From Notamacropus eugenii (lineage: Eukaryota > Chordata > Mammalia > Diprotodontia > Macropodidae): a stretch of DNA of 64,000 nucleotides. Below, in pieces: positions 1-11,647 of the stretch; position 1 is the first letter of the stretch, and every line of letters begins with the position of its first letter. The stretch lies in contig NC_092879.1 in assembly GCF_028372415.1 (NCBI RefSeq), forward strand, positions 95,715,700-95,779,699, in the 5' to 3' direction. Position numbers and translations under genes: made by a program. The notes under the pieces were generated by a model. It did not search any database, was not told the origin of the DNA, and saw only the letters and a program-made list of their open reading frames with translations.

Positions 1-74
1 ATTGAGGCTAGGGAGGAATGATTTTGGGGGTGGGGAGATTGGGCCAGAGCAGCGCAGAGGTCCTTTCCAAGTCT

Positions 75-178
75 GACTTGATTTGAAGAAATCTAGGCTC
101 AGAGGGATGGAACTGGTTGCTCAAAGTCATCCATCTGAATTAATGGCTGAACCCAGATAAAATCTCAGTTTTCTTTTC
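75..178 (-). repeat. MIR-like SINE relic
   Basis: A degraded version of the reverse MIR core: 'aggctcagag' is followed by a 'ctcaaagtcatcc' equivalent of the 'gcccaaggtcaca' motif, and then 'aacccaga'. Faint. Confidence 0.3.
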
Positions 179-1090
179 ACTAATAGAATCCAAAAGAAAG
201 AAGAAATTAATATATTTTGAAACCAACTGGGGTTAGCATTTTAACATTTATACTTGGCTTATTTAATTCCCACTGTGGTGAGTGAGTTATCAAAACAATA
301 TTGGTATTCCATGGCACTCTGACAGGACCTAATAAGAAGGTGAAGAACACAAAAGCTGTTCAGAGAGGGTTGAGACCAGGATGAAATGTATGGAACTCCA
401 TGGGCTTTGCAACAACCCGATCCTGAGAGCACAGGACCCTCTGGCCTGCTTGCACGCAAGTCTGGATCATCTCATGGCACATGTCGTTCCATACTCGGGA
501 CTGATCCTATGACCCTGTCTGCTTTGCTGTGGCCAAGACTTTGGGAAGGCAAGAAAGGGAATAAACTTTTCCTGAGCTTTCCAAAGAGCTCATCGGGTGG
601 ACCACCCTATTCCAGCTCAGGAAATCTGTCCTTTTTTAAATATTTGCTTCTACTTTTCTCAACCGAGCTCATCAGTTTCCTCTCCTACAGAGTTGTAGGT
701 TTAGGGGCATACTGCTGTTGGGGTTTTTTACATGAAGTTGATGTGGGATGGAGGTGGGGTCAGAGCTGGAGACTCAGTAGTCCCAATTGTGGGCTCTGTT
801 CAGTTACACAGGTGCTGCTCTTTTATCTGCATTCCCCTCCTCTCTTTAGAATGGAGGACTCTCTCTGAGGGAAGCCTCCCCTTTGGGTGATGGAAAGCAG
901 ATACTACTCCCCGCCCCCATTCTGTCTAAAGCCTGTAGAGATCACAAGGCCCAAGGAAGCAGGGACAGAGTTGTTTATAAGCAGTTACAAACATTAATCA
1001 GGTGGTTAAAAGTGTTTAAAAGGTGGTTAAAGTGTTCCTTAATTGAGCATTTACAATTTTGTAAAGCAATTGATATATGTTACCATGTTT
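179..1090. other. No gene or clear repeat recognised
   Basis: The open frames here have no splice context or family signature I can recognise. Confidence 0.4.
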
Positions 1091-1094
1091 AACT

Positions 1095-1265
1095 CTGAAA
1101 ACTTCCCTGTGAGTTTGGCACTCTGGTTATCATAATCCTCATTTAACAAATGAGAACACTGAGGCACAAAGAAGGGAAGTGTCTTGCCCATGGCCACACA
1201 AGAAGTAAATTGCCAGGATAGAATTTGAGCCGGAGTTTTCTTAACTGGGTTTCAGTTCCTCTGCT
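1095..1265 (-). repeat. MIR/CORE-SINE relic, reverse
   Basis: Reads 'atgagaacactgaggcaca', then 'gtcttgcccatggccacac' and a degenerate 'gaatttgagcc' motif, the usual reverse order of a MIR-type SINE. Confidence 0.55.
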
Positions 1266-1344
1266 TCTCTTTCATGGGGCATTAGAATTGCTTTATGAAA
1301 TATACAAATCCTCTCCATTCCAGGATGATTTGGTTTGTTGTGCA

Positions 1345-1495
1345 CACGAGAAGCAGTATGGCAGGGACTAGAGTGTTGGTTGTGTGGTCAGGAAGACCTG
1401 GATTCAAATCTCACTGCAACACTAGTTGTGTTACCCTGGAGAAGTCATTTTCCTTGTTCACACCTCAGGCAAGTCTACATTTTGTCAAGCAAGGT
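1345..1495 (+). repeat. CORE-SINE relic, forward
   Basis: 'gtcaggaagacctggattca' is followed by 'gttaccctggagaagtc', the forward order of the tRNA-derived CORE-SINE seen many times in this window. Confidence 0.55.
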
Positions 1496-1825
1496 AATGA
1501 GTGGATGCTAGTTGTCAGGCTGTTCCCAGATGGGTGGGGTCAGAGATTCTTGAAGTTGGAGCGCATCCATTCATGTGGAGTTATACATCAAGGGGCTATT
1601 CCCTTTGAACCCCAGTTCCATTCCCAGTTTTTGTTGGTAATTGCCCTTCTCTGAAGCTTTGCCTTGGGTGATCTATGTCTGTTTGAATCTGAAAACAGAC
1701 ACCGTGACTTCCGGTTTCATCGGAACTTGATTCATAGCCACATATGTGTGGGTGCCAAGCTGTGACTGCTTTCAGGTCAGTCTCCTTCTATCATCGTGGC
1801 AGTGGGAGGAGGGGGTCAGATCATG

Positions 1826-2118
1826 TGCACACAGACACACAATCACACTCACACCCACCCCACACATACATACACACATACACTCACACAGACACACACT
1901 ACACATACATATACCCCCCATATACGCACACATACACAGGCACACAATCATACTCACACATTTCACTCATGTATATGCTCATATATATGTATATACATAC
2001 ACACACACACTCATATATTCACTCACACAGACACACACCACACATACATACACCCCTCACATACTCCCACACATGCATATTCATTCATACACAGGCTCAC
2101 GCACAGATATATTCTCAC
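1826..2118. repeat. Compound (CA)n/(ACAT)n microsatellite
   Basis: About 290 bp of imperfect CA, ACAC and ATAC repeats. Long open frames of His/Thr repeats on the + strand and Cys/Val repeats on the - strand are by-products of the repeat. Confidence 0.9.
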
Positions 2119-2404
2119 AAAACTGATAACAGTTCTTTTGATTTCAGTGATTTACTAAATGACGAATGCCTTTCCTTTGGCAAGTTCCATTCACAAAGGT
2201 CTTATGGCACAGGATCCAACACCAGGCTGAGAGATCTGGGTCTGAGCTGGCACTTGACCATGAACTTGCTGCGTGATTTGGGCTTGTATTTGCATAGGGT
2301 TGTTGTGAGAACCGTGAGCTCCCCTGAAAGTCAACTACACGAAGTATAGGGATGGGCTCCTGTGAAAAAGACTTGAGGGTACCCATGGACCTTATGTCTC
2401 TGCT

Positions 2405-2935
2405 GTGCTCTAGGGCAGCCGAAAAGGCTAATGTGATCAGAAGCAGCACCGAGTGTCCAAAGCGAGGAAGGCCAGAGCCCCCTGCTGTTTCAGCCTGACT
2501 CAGAGTACATCTGGAGGACTGGAGCCGTTCTGGGCACCAGACTTTAGGGAGGACATTGATGAGCTGAGACTATCAAGGAAGGCCACTGATGACTCTGGAC
2601 AATCAAAAGCAATTGAAGGATTTGGGGCTATTTAGCTTGGAAAAGATGGGTGTGTGGTTTGAGCTGTCTGAAGGATGCCCATGCTGAGGAAGGAGACATA
2701 GCTTTCTTCTATGTCTCCCCAAAGGACCAAACTAGATATAAATGGTGGATGTTACAGGGAGGCCAACTTTGTTTCAGCACAAGGAAGTCTGACTCTTTAT
2801 CCAATGATGACATAAGCTCTCTGTTTCTGTCACTGGAGATTGGATAGGTACCTGTCTGAGTGACAGGTGTTGGGAAAGAACTTGAACTCTCTGCCCTCTG
2901 AAGTTTTTCCCAATCTAGCATCTTACCTTTTAGGA
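2405..2935 (+). mobile_element. CR1/L3-family LINE, 3' end
   Basis: The stretch follows the recalled CR1/L3 3' end in order: 'tctggaggactggagccgtt', 'ggcaccagactttagggagg', 'attgatgagctga', 'gaaggatttggggctattta', then 'ggaggccaactttgtttcag' and 'cactggagattggataggta'. Divergence is high, consistent with an old insertion. Confidence 0.65.
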
Positions 2936-3267
2936 ATTCTTAGTAATACTTTTTCTCAAGGATTATTCCTGATGATGAGCATGTGGCATAGAGAGCTAGA
3001 GCATTTTGAAGTGTTCATTGTGCTCTAGGCACCATGCTAGGTTCTGAGGATTTCCATAAGAGCATTCTAAAGGAGCTTATATGTCTAACTGGGGAAGGCG
3101 TGGCTTAGGGATACCCAGGGAGAGTTAGAGAAGTCCGGAACCAAGCAAGCAGTGGGATATCGAAAACAGCATGGACTGGGATCTAGCCTTGGGTTCTAAT
3201 CCTGCACATAACATCCATAAACTCTGGTCTTGGGCTAGTGGATCCATGATGAAATGAATGAAAAAGC

Positions 3268-3490
3268 TTTCCTCCAGAGGTTCCAGCATGCCAGACAAAG
3301 CAAATACAAAGCAGAAGCAGTCGCTGTCCTCAAAAAAAACTTGCATCCTGTCACGGGAAACATACACAAAATAAATACGAGAAAATTTGGTGAGAGAGGG
3401 TACAAGGATCTGGGAGACTAGAAAAGGTCCTCTTGCAGAAGGCATGTATTCTAGGCAAAGTTATAAAACAGGACATGGAATGTTGTGTAT
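3268..3490 (+). repeat. Old dispersed repeat, family A
   Basis: Degraded copy of a mammalian repeat whose better copies read 'ccaggcactgtgctaag', 'cagtccctgccctcaaggag' and 'aaaggcttcttgcagaagg'. Here I see 'gtcgctgtcctcaaa' and 'aaggtcctcttgcagaaggc'. Other copies lie at about 5553-5665, 29847-30265, 32235-32380, 36400-36620, 45415-45535 and 48430-48660. I do not name the family. Confidence 0.4.
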
Positions 3491-3639
3491 GTGGTGAGCA
3501 CTCTGGGCTGTCTCTCTCATTGCAAAGCTGGCTACTTCTCCCCCCACAGGGGTCTTGGAATGCCTTGGTGGGGTTGGGGCTGTCTTTAATGCTGTTGGCT
3601 CAAGCCCCAATTTGTGTGTGTTCCCTCCCTCCTATTGCC

Positions 3640-3960
3640 TCAATTCCACTTAACCAATTAATATCACTTAGATTTTACCAAAGGATATTTACTTTGAAAA
3701 TATAAGAAGAACAGAAGCCCAAAGGTGTCCCCCGAACCCTAACCCCTTAGCACCTCAGAGGGCATGATTTCCTCCCTGAAATCCCTCCTCATTCTCTGGG
3801 GAGAGTGGTCTCAGACTCAATGCAGTTTCTCCACAGGTGTGGTCCCATTAAGTTCTCATCCAAATTCAGCATTTTTTGTTGGCTGAAGCCTTATCTCAGC
3901 CACTGCTAAACTGGGGCAAAAGGCTTCTCTTTGCACCTCGGGGCCTCGGTGTTAGATTGT
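3640..3960. repeat. Unidentified dispersed repeat, copy 1
   Basis: Shares the order 'agaagaacagaa', 'tctggggagagtgg', 'tcagact', 'cagtttct', 'ttcatccaaat/ttctgttcaaat' and 'ttggctgaagcc/ttggttcagacc' with 11260-11560. No family recognised; an old LTR or MITE is possible. Confidence 0.45.
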
Positions 3961-4439
3961 GTGACTGTCAACCTGACAGGGACCTCGCTCCTGGACCTCC
4001 TCATGTCTCCTTCTCTTGAGCGTTTAAAACTCATAAGGCCATAGCCTTTAAACATTTTCACTTAAAATGAAAGAAGAAATGCCGAAGCAAGAATGAAGGT
4101 TTATATTCAGGGGCCACACGCTGCCCTTGGATTGGCAGCACCCAAGCTTTCTTCCTTCAGAGCATCATCTCCCTTCTCTCACCAGAACACTGCCAGGCAT
4201 GTTTGTTTTGGCAAATCAAAAGAAAGGGCAGGCTCTGGACAACGAATGATTTTTGAATGTCTCCCTGCTTCCCCACCCCAGTTTTGACCATACACTAATA
4301 AAAGAAGCCCCCTTTTAGCACATGGTTAGCTACTGAATGTCTATACATGTGCCAAAGTTCACTTGGGGATGGCATCAGCAGAGTACTCTGCACATGGACT
4401 TAAGGACTGGGCTCATTGGCCAGCCTCTCATGTGCGCTA

Positions 4440-5115
<676 letters not shown>

Positions 5116-5127
5116 TCTGGAAACTTG

Positions 5128-5349
5128 TAAGGAGAGAGAGTGGGAGAATAAGAGGAGAGGAGAAGGGAAGAGAGGGGAGGGGAGAGGGGGAGAGAAGAAG
5201 AGGGGGGAGGGAAAAGAAAGGGATAGGAGAGGAGGAGACAAGAGGGGAGGGGAGGGAAAGGAAAGGGAGGGAAGATGAGGGGAGGGGAGCAGAGAGGAGG
5301 GGAGAAAAGAGGAGAAGAGGAGAGGGAAGGGGAAGAGAAGGGAGGAGAT
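5128..5349 (+). repeat. Purine-only (GGGGA/GAGA) tract
   Basis: More than 200 bases of nearly pure G and A on the + strand, with GGGGAG, GAGGAG and GGGAAG units. The long Ser/Pro/Leu open frames on the - strand are artefacts of this composition. Confidence 0.9.
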
Positions 5350-5483
5350 GAGCCCATCCCCAAGACAGTTCTTCAGTTCCAGTTCTTTCCTGATGGAGGG
5401 AGCTTTCTTCCTCTGGGCATCCCTAGGCAAAAAAACATACAAATTTCTTGAGGGAATGATTTTTTTCCATATTGCTTTTGTAA

Positions 5484-5665
5484 CACCAGCGCTTAGCATG
5501 CAATAGGCACTTAATAGATGCTTTTTGAAGAATGTGCCCTAATGTTTCCTATGCATGAGGGTAAACAGATAAATCACATACTTAGCACATGCCAAGTACC
5601 ATGCTAAGTTCCAGGTCTACAAATACAAGCAAGTCAGACAGTCCCCAGCCTCAAGGAGCGACTGA
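5484..5665 (+). repeat. L2 3' tail followed by family A relic
   Basis: 'gcgcttagcatgcaataggc' with 'acttaatagatgct' is the end of an L2 3' UTR. It is followed by 'catgccaagtaccatgctaa' and 'gtccccagcctcaaggagcg' from repeat family A. Confidence 0.5.
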
Positions 5666-7685
5666 GGTAAAACCATCTCAAGGAGAACTGGGAAGTGGCT
5701 GGGGGGAAGAAGAAGGATTTCTCAGGTGGCAAGTGAAAAGGAGAAAATTCTGATGTGAGTGAGATGAAGCAAGGCTGGGGAGGGAGCTACCGACTAGGAG
5801 AGAAGGGCCCCAGGGCCCAGGTGTCCCAGGATTGGCAGTTGGGCAGTGGCGGTTGGAGGAGGGAGAGTCTGGAGAGTTGTTGGGAGAATGAGGTGCCACA
5901 TGGCCTGGAGCTGCGCCCCCTCCTTTTGGGGAAGGCTGCTCCACCTGGTTCGAAGAAGGGCGCAGAAGAGTGCCTGCGCTGGGCAACGTTGAGGGTACTT
6001 TAACCCTGCACGGAGGTAGTAAGAGTGCCTTCGGCTCCCCCCGCCCCAAATGGAAGCAGAAGCCCTCCTCTTTTTCCAAAATCCTTTGCATTATTGTAAG
6101 TTACATCATGAACTTAACAAACATGAGCATTTCCCTAAAGCTGTGAGTACTGCACCCAGCTTGTGGTTGCTTTATGGGAAGAGATTCTTTTTCGAATTGA
6201 ACACAGTAACCCCCACACCGCCCTGTTTGTCTGTCCCTTTCTGAACTGCTCTCTTCTGTTTATTTTTTAAATGATTAGGACTGCTCTTTTCCTTCTTCCC
6301 TTTGTTTTGGAAAGTATCACTATTACTGCTCCACCACTAGGGCCCACCCTGCCCCCTGAAAGAACAAAGCCCTCCTTTGTTATAGATAGGTGGACTCAGC
6401 CCAGGAAAATCCACACATGGGCTTCCTCTGAAGCTGTGAGTCTCCTTCTGCACTGCTGCTGAGGGAGGATTGCTTTTGAAAGATATGGGAAGGTCCTGCT
6501 CCTAGCAGTCCTTTGAACTCTGGTCAAGGTTCCTGTGTGCATACAGAGTGTGCTCAGGAGGAAGACTTGGGCAAAGGGAAACATTTTCATCCGATGCTGG
6601 CCAGACCCACAGCCTCCCTCTGTGCTCAAAGAGCCAACCCCTATCTAAGTTAGCTGGGAATGTTTGTGTTTGCTTCTTTTGGGTCAAGCCTTGAGGGACT
6701 GGGGCCAGAGCCCTTAGGAAGGTGTGGAGAAGTTCCTGTCCCAAGAAACAGTTGGCCCCAGCAGCAGAGAGCTGCCTCCAAAATTCTGGGATCAGCTCAC
6801 TAGCATTAGGTGAGCATCTGAGAGTGGCTTGTCACAGAAGAAAACCTATCAAAAGACTGACTGCATGGAAGAAGCCCATGCCAGCGAGAGCCAGACTTAC
6901 AAAAGAGAGGCAGGAGAGCCTGACCTGCAAGCGTAAGTGACTTTGGGGACATCGAAAGAGGGACCTTAGACAGTATTGTCTTTGTGTTTTTGATGTGGGT
7001 GTGCATGAGTGCCTGTCGGAGGGGGCAGCCAAGTGGAAGGGTAACATTTTACCATCCAGCTGGGTATATCTTTCTCAGATTTCTGAGTGGGGGCTAGAGC
7101 CAGGAGGATTCCACACATCCCAGTAACTCAAACCCTCTGCCCAAGAGGACTATGCATGAAATGGGAGGACTGGGCTTTCATGATCTTACATGATTGCTAA
7201 GATCCATTCTAGCTAGAAAGTCTTCATTACATCATGTGTCAATACAAATTGAGAAATCAGAAGCCTAACCTGGGTGGCAAGCAGTAACAATAGAGGTTAC
7301 ATTTTGGTCAAGTCTCCCTCCTCTGCCCCTCCCCGCCAAATAAAAAGAAAGGCAGATTCTCTTCCTGGAAGTTCTGGGCAGAGATGAAATTTCAGGAGGA
7401 AAGAGGAAGGGGTGAATTGGCTCAGTTGAATGTAGCTAGAGAAAGAGCCTGATTAGCCAGGCCGTGCAGGAACTTTCCTTCGTGGTAAAGGAAGGCTATG
7501 AAAAACCCTACATTAATGAAGGCACCTGGGCCAAGGCTAGTCCAGTGACTTAAACGTCTTGACTGCAAGGAGCTAGAAATTCCTCCACCAGGGGTTGGTT
7601 CCCACAGAGAAATGGTACATTTCCCATCACCTAACAGCAAGCTTTTGGAGAGGCAACTTGGTGACACTGAACAGAGGACTTGGGG
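5666..7685. other. No gene or clear repeat recognised
   Basis: Several short open frames on both strands, none with recognisable protein features or paired splice signals. Confidence 0.4.
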
Positions 7686-7689
7686 ATAG

Positions 7690-7925
7690 GCTCCAAGATA
7701 GGCTTGAAGCAGGAAGATCTGTGTTCGGATTCTGTCTCACACACTCACTAGCTGTGTAACTTTGGGCTGGTTATACTGAATCACTATCTGCCTCAGTTTC
7801 CTCATCTCAAATTGGGGATAATAACAGCACTTACCTCCCAGGCTTGTCGTGGGTCTCAAATGAGTTAAATAAAGTGTTTTGTAGGCTTAAAAGTGCTAAG
7901 TAGATACCCACGATTATTTTCTCCT
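7690..7925 (+). mobile_element. CORE-SINE, forward, MIR/Mar1-type
   Basis: Reads through tRNA-derived head, 'ctagctgtgtaactttgggc', 'ctgcctcagtttcctcatct', 'ggggataataacagcactta', 'tcaaatgagttaaataaag' and a degenerate tail: the full order of a tRNA-derived CORE-SINE. Confidence 0.8.
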
Positions 7926-8760
7926 TATATCTGATCTTACCATTGAAACCAAGTAAGGCTTTTGGGGGTGGGGAAATGAGATTGCTTTGATCCTGAAGTA
8001 AGTAAGCATAATCAGAATGTTAAAGTAACTGCAGAATCTGTGAAAAATTAATTAAGGGCAGTGAGCTTGCATCCTTGTTTAAGAAATAGAGCAAATAGCA
8101 TGATAACAAACAGATTTAAAGGCAGCAGGGGAAACATGAGAGAGGCAGGAAGGGTGGAGGGAGCTCCCCTCTCTAACCTGGCAAGGCCAGTAACTTGTCT
8201 CCAGCACCAGGCTTAGCCTTTGGCCAAGGCCAGCTCTGGGGGACGCTGGCCTCCCTTTCTTCCTCTAGAAAGGTGGTCCTCGAAAGGTGCCATTAGGAAG
8301 AGGGCTCAACTCCATTACCAAAAACTGGGGTTGTGAGGGCTTAGGATGATTGGCCAGCAAATGTGGAGGTATCTGAGCTTCACTGCCTTTAGATGAACAA
8401 AGGAGGAAGGAATCCCAAGGGGAACTTCTGTGCCACTCACTCCCTTCTATGCTTCCCCAATGACTCTGTTTATAAAACAGACATCACTGTCTGTGTATCT
8501 CTGTCTCTTTCTCAGAATCTGGGCCCATGCAAAGTGTTGAAATGGAGTTTAATTTCAAGCCTAAATAACACCATCTTCCTTTTAAAAAACCATAAGACTC
8601 TAGTTTACTGGGAAAGCAAAAAATAGAACAGTGCTTTTCTGTGAAACACTTCCTCTCCCCTGAATTCTATGTGAAGAGATTTTCCTGACTATAGCTCGTT
8701 GCCTGCACTACATCGTCTACGTCCTGCTTTCATTGCCTGTGCCATAGAGCGCTGAGAGAT
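7926..8760. other. No gene or clear repeat recognised
   Basis: Ordinary non-coding sequence as far as can be seen. Confidence 0.4.
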
Positions 8761-8762
8761 CA

Positions 8763-9065
8763 TTAATGATGAAAACGATAGCTAGCATTTATAGAATACT
8801 TTATGGCCTGCAAAGTGCTTTATGCATGCCGCTCTATTTAATCATCACAGCAGGTCGAGCCAGCAGCTGCTCTGGGAGAGACATGCTGTCTTCCTCATTT
8901 TATCACTGAGGAGAGAAAGTGAGATTGGAGAGACATCAAGTGACTCGCCTAGGATATGTATGCTTAAAATGGGGTTTACATTTTTTGCCCTTTCACACTT
9001 GAAAAAACTGAGGTAGACAGAGGTCAAATCTAAACTGATGTCTCCCTGACAACGATCTAACATGG
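8763..9065 (-). mobile_element. CORE-SINE, reverse, MIR/Mar1-type
   Basis: 'gatagctagcatttatagaa', 'ggcctgcaaagtgctttatg', 'atttaatcatcacagcaggt' and 'aaaactgaggtagacagagg' are the reverse complement of the usual SINE order. Confidence 0.7.
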
Positions 9066-9425
9066 TGCCTACAACCTAAGCTACTTTAGATATGTTTCCT
9101 CCAGTATACCTTGGATGTTTCTTAACTGTAAGTTTGCTTCTGACGTCTTCCTGCATCTTGTTAGTGTAGCCAGCAGTGCAGCAGACTCAATATTTCCTTT
9201 GTTTTGGGTTTTTCTCTCTGTAAGACACGTCCCATAGGAAAACCCTACTGACGATACTGGCTATGTATGCATCTCCCTTGTATGGCAAAGAAGAAAGACT
9301 GTTGGCTAGTGGTCTTGGAGTTTTTCTTTCTGATTTCTCAACCAAGCTCACAAGCTCCACCATTCAAAGCAAGCAGAATCCAGTAAGATAAGCTGCAGGG
9401 TCTCGGAAAATGTCTAGGTTGCAAT

Positions 9426-9934
9426 TGATAATGTTTAATATAAAATTTTGGAATAATCTCTTTGTTCTCTCTGAAGCAAACTCAGAGGGTACCTCTTCCT
9501 ATGTCAGCAAAAGCCAGCCAAGGCTGACTCTACATTCCTTAAGGAGACCTTTAACCTAAGACACTATATCTTGACATCTTAGGCCGTAATTTCTATTGAA
9601 CTTTGTTTACCCTTTCCTATGTCAGTTATCTGTTTAGGGCAGGAAGCCTGCCACTTACTAGTGGTGGGATTTCCTTCCTTGTCACCGAGACATATGTTAA
9701 CCCAACCTGGAATCGCAAGGCCTGACCAACATTACTTTGTTAATTGTCTTGTCTTACTAAATTTAACTAGGAGAGTTCCTTTCTCACGGCAAAATGTATA
9801 TAAGCCAGAACATTTCTGGCTCCATAATGCATTATGTTACCGTTGTCTTTAATAGGGAATTGATTAATTAATTAAATCATAAAATGTATGCATTCAGCCT
9901 GTTGCCTTTCTTTAATCAAGTTTTCAGGTCAACA
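9426..9934 (+). mobile_element. Candidate solo LTR of an endogenous retrovirus
   Basis: A 509-bp segment begins TGATAATG and ends GGTCAACA, flanked by the direct repeat CAAT (9422-9425 and 9935-9938). It has a TATA box (TATATAAG at 9797-9804) and an ATTAAA-type signal about 70 bp later, the expected U3-R layout. A 4-bp duplication fits a class I type element. No internal viral genes adjoin it. A 4-bp match can arise by chance. Confidence 0.5.
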
Positions 9935-9939
9935 CAATC

Positions 9940-10490
9940 AAATCTGCTTCCACAAGAAAACTCTTTCTTCCTCATATGACTAGAGGAATCACACTGCATT
10001 GCTTCAAATATTTACATAAAACCAATGTTTTGGGTGCCCTATTTTGGTAAATGCAGCCCTAGAGGGACAGAGGAGTTTTTGTGGGACAGTGTTTTCCTGG
10101 TGTGGGATAAAGGTAAATATGACTTTGGCCTGCTGGCACTCCATGGGCTGACTGACAAATACTGCTCGACCTATTTTCACAGTGGTGGCTTGGTGCTACT
10201 TGGGGACTTGGACATATCCTTTTGGAGAGATCTTTCTGGAGGGCTGTTGCTGCTTGGCTTGGGGGTGGGGGTCCTGGAGGAGGTGATAAAGGCAAGGAGC
10301 CATGAGTGTGCTGAGTTGTTGGGAAGAAGAGGCCCCTAGAAACTGAGCTGAGCTGCTGCTGCCACAGGGTGTCAGAATGGAAGCTCTGGGGCTTTGGGTA
10401 GGGAGTCCTGTTGCAACAACTCCACCTCTTCTGGAAGGAAAACAACTCTGTAGAAACACTCAGGAGTTCGAAGTCACACAACCTCTTTCT
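9940..10490. other. No gene or clear repeat recognised
   Basis: Two overlapping open frames (10025-10339 +, 10059-10481 -) lack family features. Confidence 0.4.
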
Positions 10491-10494
10491 AACT

Positions 10495-10705
10495 GGGTGA
10501 TGGGGGCCAAGATACTTGACTTTTCCAGCCCTTAGTTTCCTTCAGTATAAAATAAGGCAGCATGGGTAGTGGATAGAAATCTGGACTGGCTCTTTTTAAC
10601 CTCATTTTCTGCCCTCAGCAGTAAAATGAGGTGGACAGACAGCATCTCCCTCACAGGGTTATTGTAGGGATGCTATAGAAATGGCAGCTATTTTCTTATT
10701 AGCAT
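10495..10705 (+). mobile_element. CORE-SINE relic, forward
   Basis: Contains 'agtttccttcagtataaaat', 'cagcagtaaaatgagg' and 'ctcacagggttattgtaggg'; it appears to be two overlapping or rearranged SINE pieces. Confidence 0.5.
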
Positions 10706-11255
10706 TGTTAGTACATCAAGGGCTTCTTTGACTTCTACTTCAGTGTCTTAATGACTTGGAGGTGACCCTGGCCCAAGCCAGGGGACCATAAACTTTGGCA
10801 GGATCTGAGTATGAACCTCGCACCAGTCTGATTCTGCCTTCTGAAGACCATGCCAGCTAGGGCTAGAAAGTCTCATCATCAGCACATTGACTACTTGGTG
10901 AGGAAATCTTTGGGCATGGAAATCCATAAAATAAAGATGAATACGATATGGCTCTCAGTTCCATGGTGATAGTGGTAGAGTGATGGAAAGGGGGGCAAAG
11001 GGAATGAAGAAATTTTTGGTGAGATTTAAACATTATCTTAGATGTAGATACTGAGCCTACATCCAGTGACTAACAAATGGACACATGCTACTGGAAGAAC
11101 TCAATTGCATCCATCCTGATAGTGTTGCACAGGGGAGAATGCTCTGGGCCCATTATCCCAGAGTGTGAATGCTATCTTTCTCTTTTTGGGTTCTAGGGAT
11201 ACCCCTGATGGATTGAGGTGTCAGGTTCCCCCCGCAAATCTCCCTCCCATTGGCT
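10706..11255. other. No gene or clear repeat recognised
   Basis: Nothing supportable seen. Confidence 0.4.
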
Positions 11256-11259
11256 ACCA

Positions 11260-11560
11260 GTGAATAGCACGTAGTTTCGTGTAACCACTTAGCTTTTATA
11301 AATGGATATTCAAAGATGTGGCAAAAATAGAAGAACAGAAATGTCTTTCCAATACCTTAGTGCCACTCTCTCCCCAATACTACTTTGGTCTCTGGGGAGA
11401 GTGGGCTCAGACTTAGCACAGTTTCTAAGTAGTGTTGGTTCCATCAAGTTTCTGTTCAAATGTAACATCACTGCCAGATGAGTCTTTGTCTTATTGGTTC
11501 AGACCAGTAAGATGTTGGGTTGCTGATGAGCTGGTTGCAAAATTTGGACATGACTGACCT
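11260..11560. repeat. Unidentified dispersed repeat, copy 2
   Basis: Same motif order as 3640-3960, including 'tctctggggagagtgg' and a following 'ctcagactta' and 'cagtttct'. It lies just upstream of the RTE tail into which HAL1 inserted. Confidence 0.45.
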
Positions 11561-11609
11561 CTAAAAACTCGTAAAGTTGGAGCCTCCATATTTATCTCCT
11601 TCACCTACA

Positions 11610-11647
11610 ACAAAAGAGTTGTTGTTGTTGTATTCAACCTTCATTTT
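11610..11647 (-). mobile_element. RTE-type 3' tail, left piece, split by HAL1
   Basis: (GTT)n followed by 'ttgtattcaacc' and TTCATTTT is the reverse of the (CAA)n-ending RTE-type tail. Its continuation, starting 'cgaagaaggccatgacatca', lies at 14253, on the far side of the HAL1. Confidence 0.6.

Noticed and set aside
1744..2349. 201-codon open frame rich in His and Thr
   Set aside because: Its body is the CA/ACAT microsatellite, with several overlapping frames open for the same reason.
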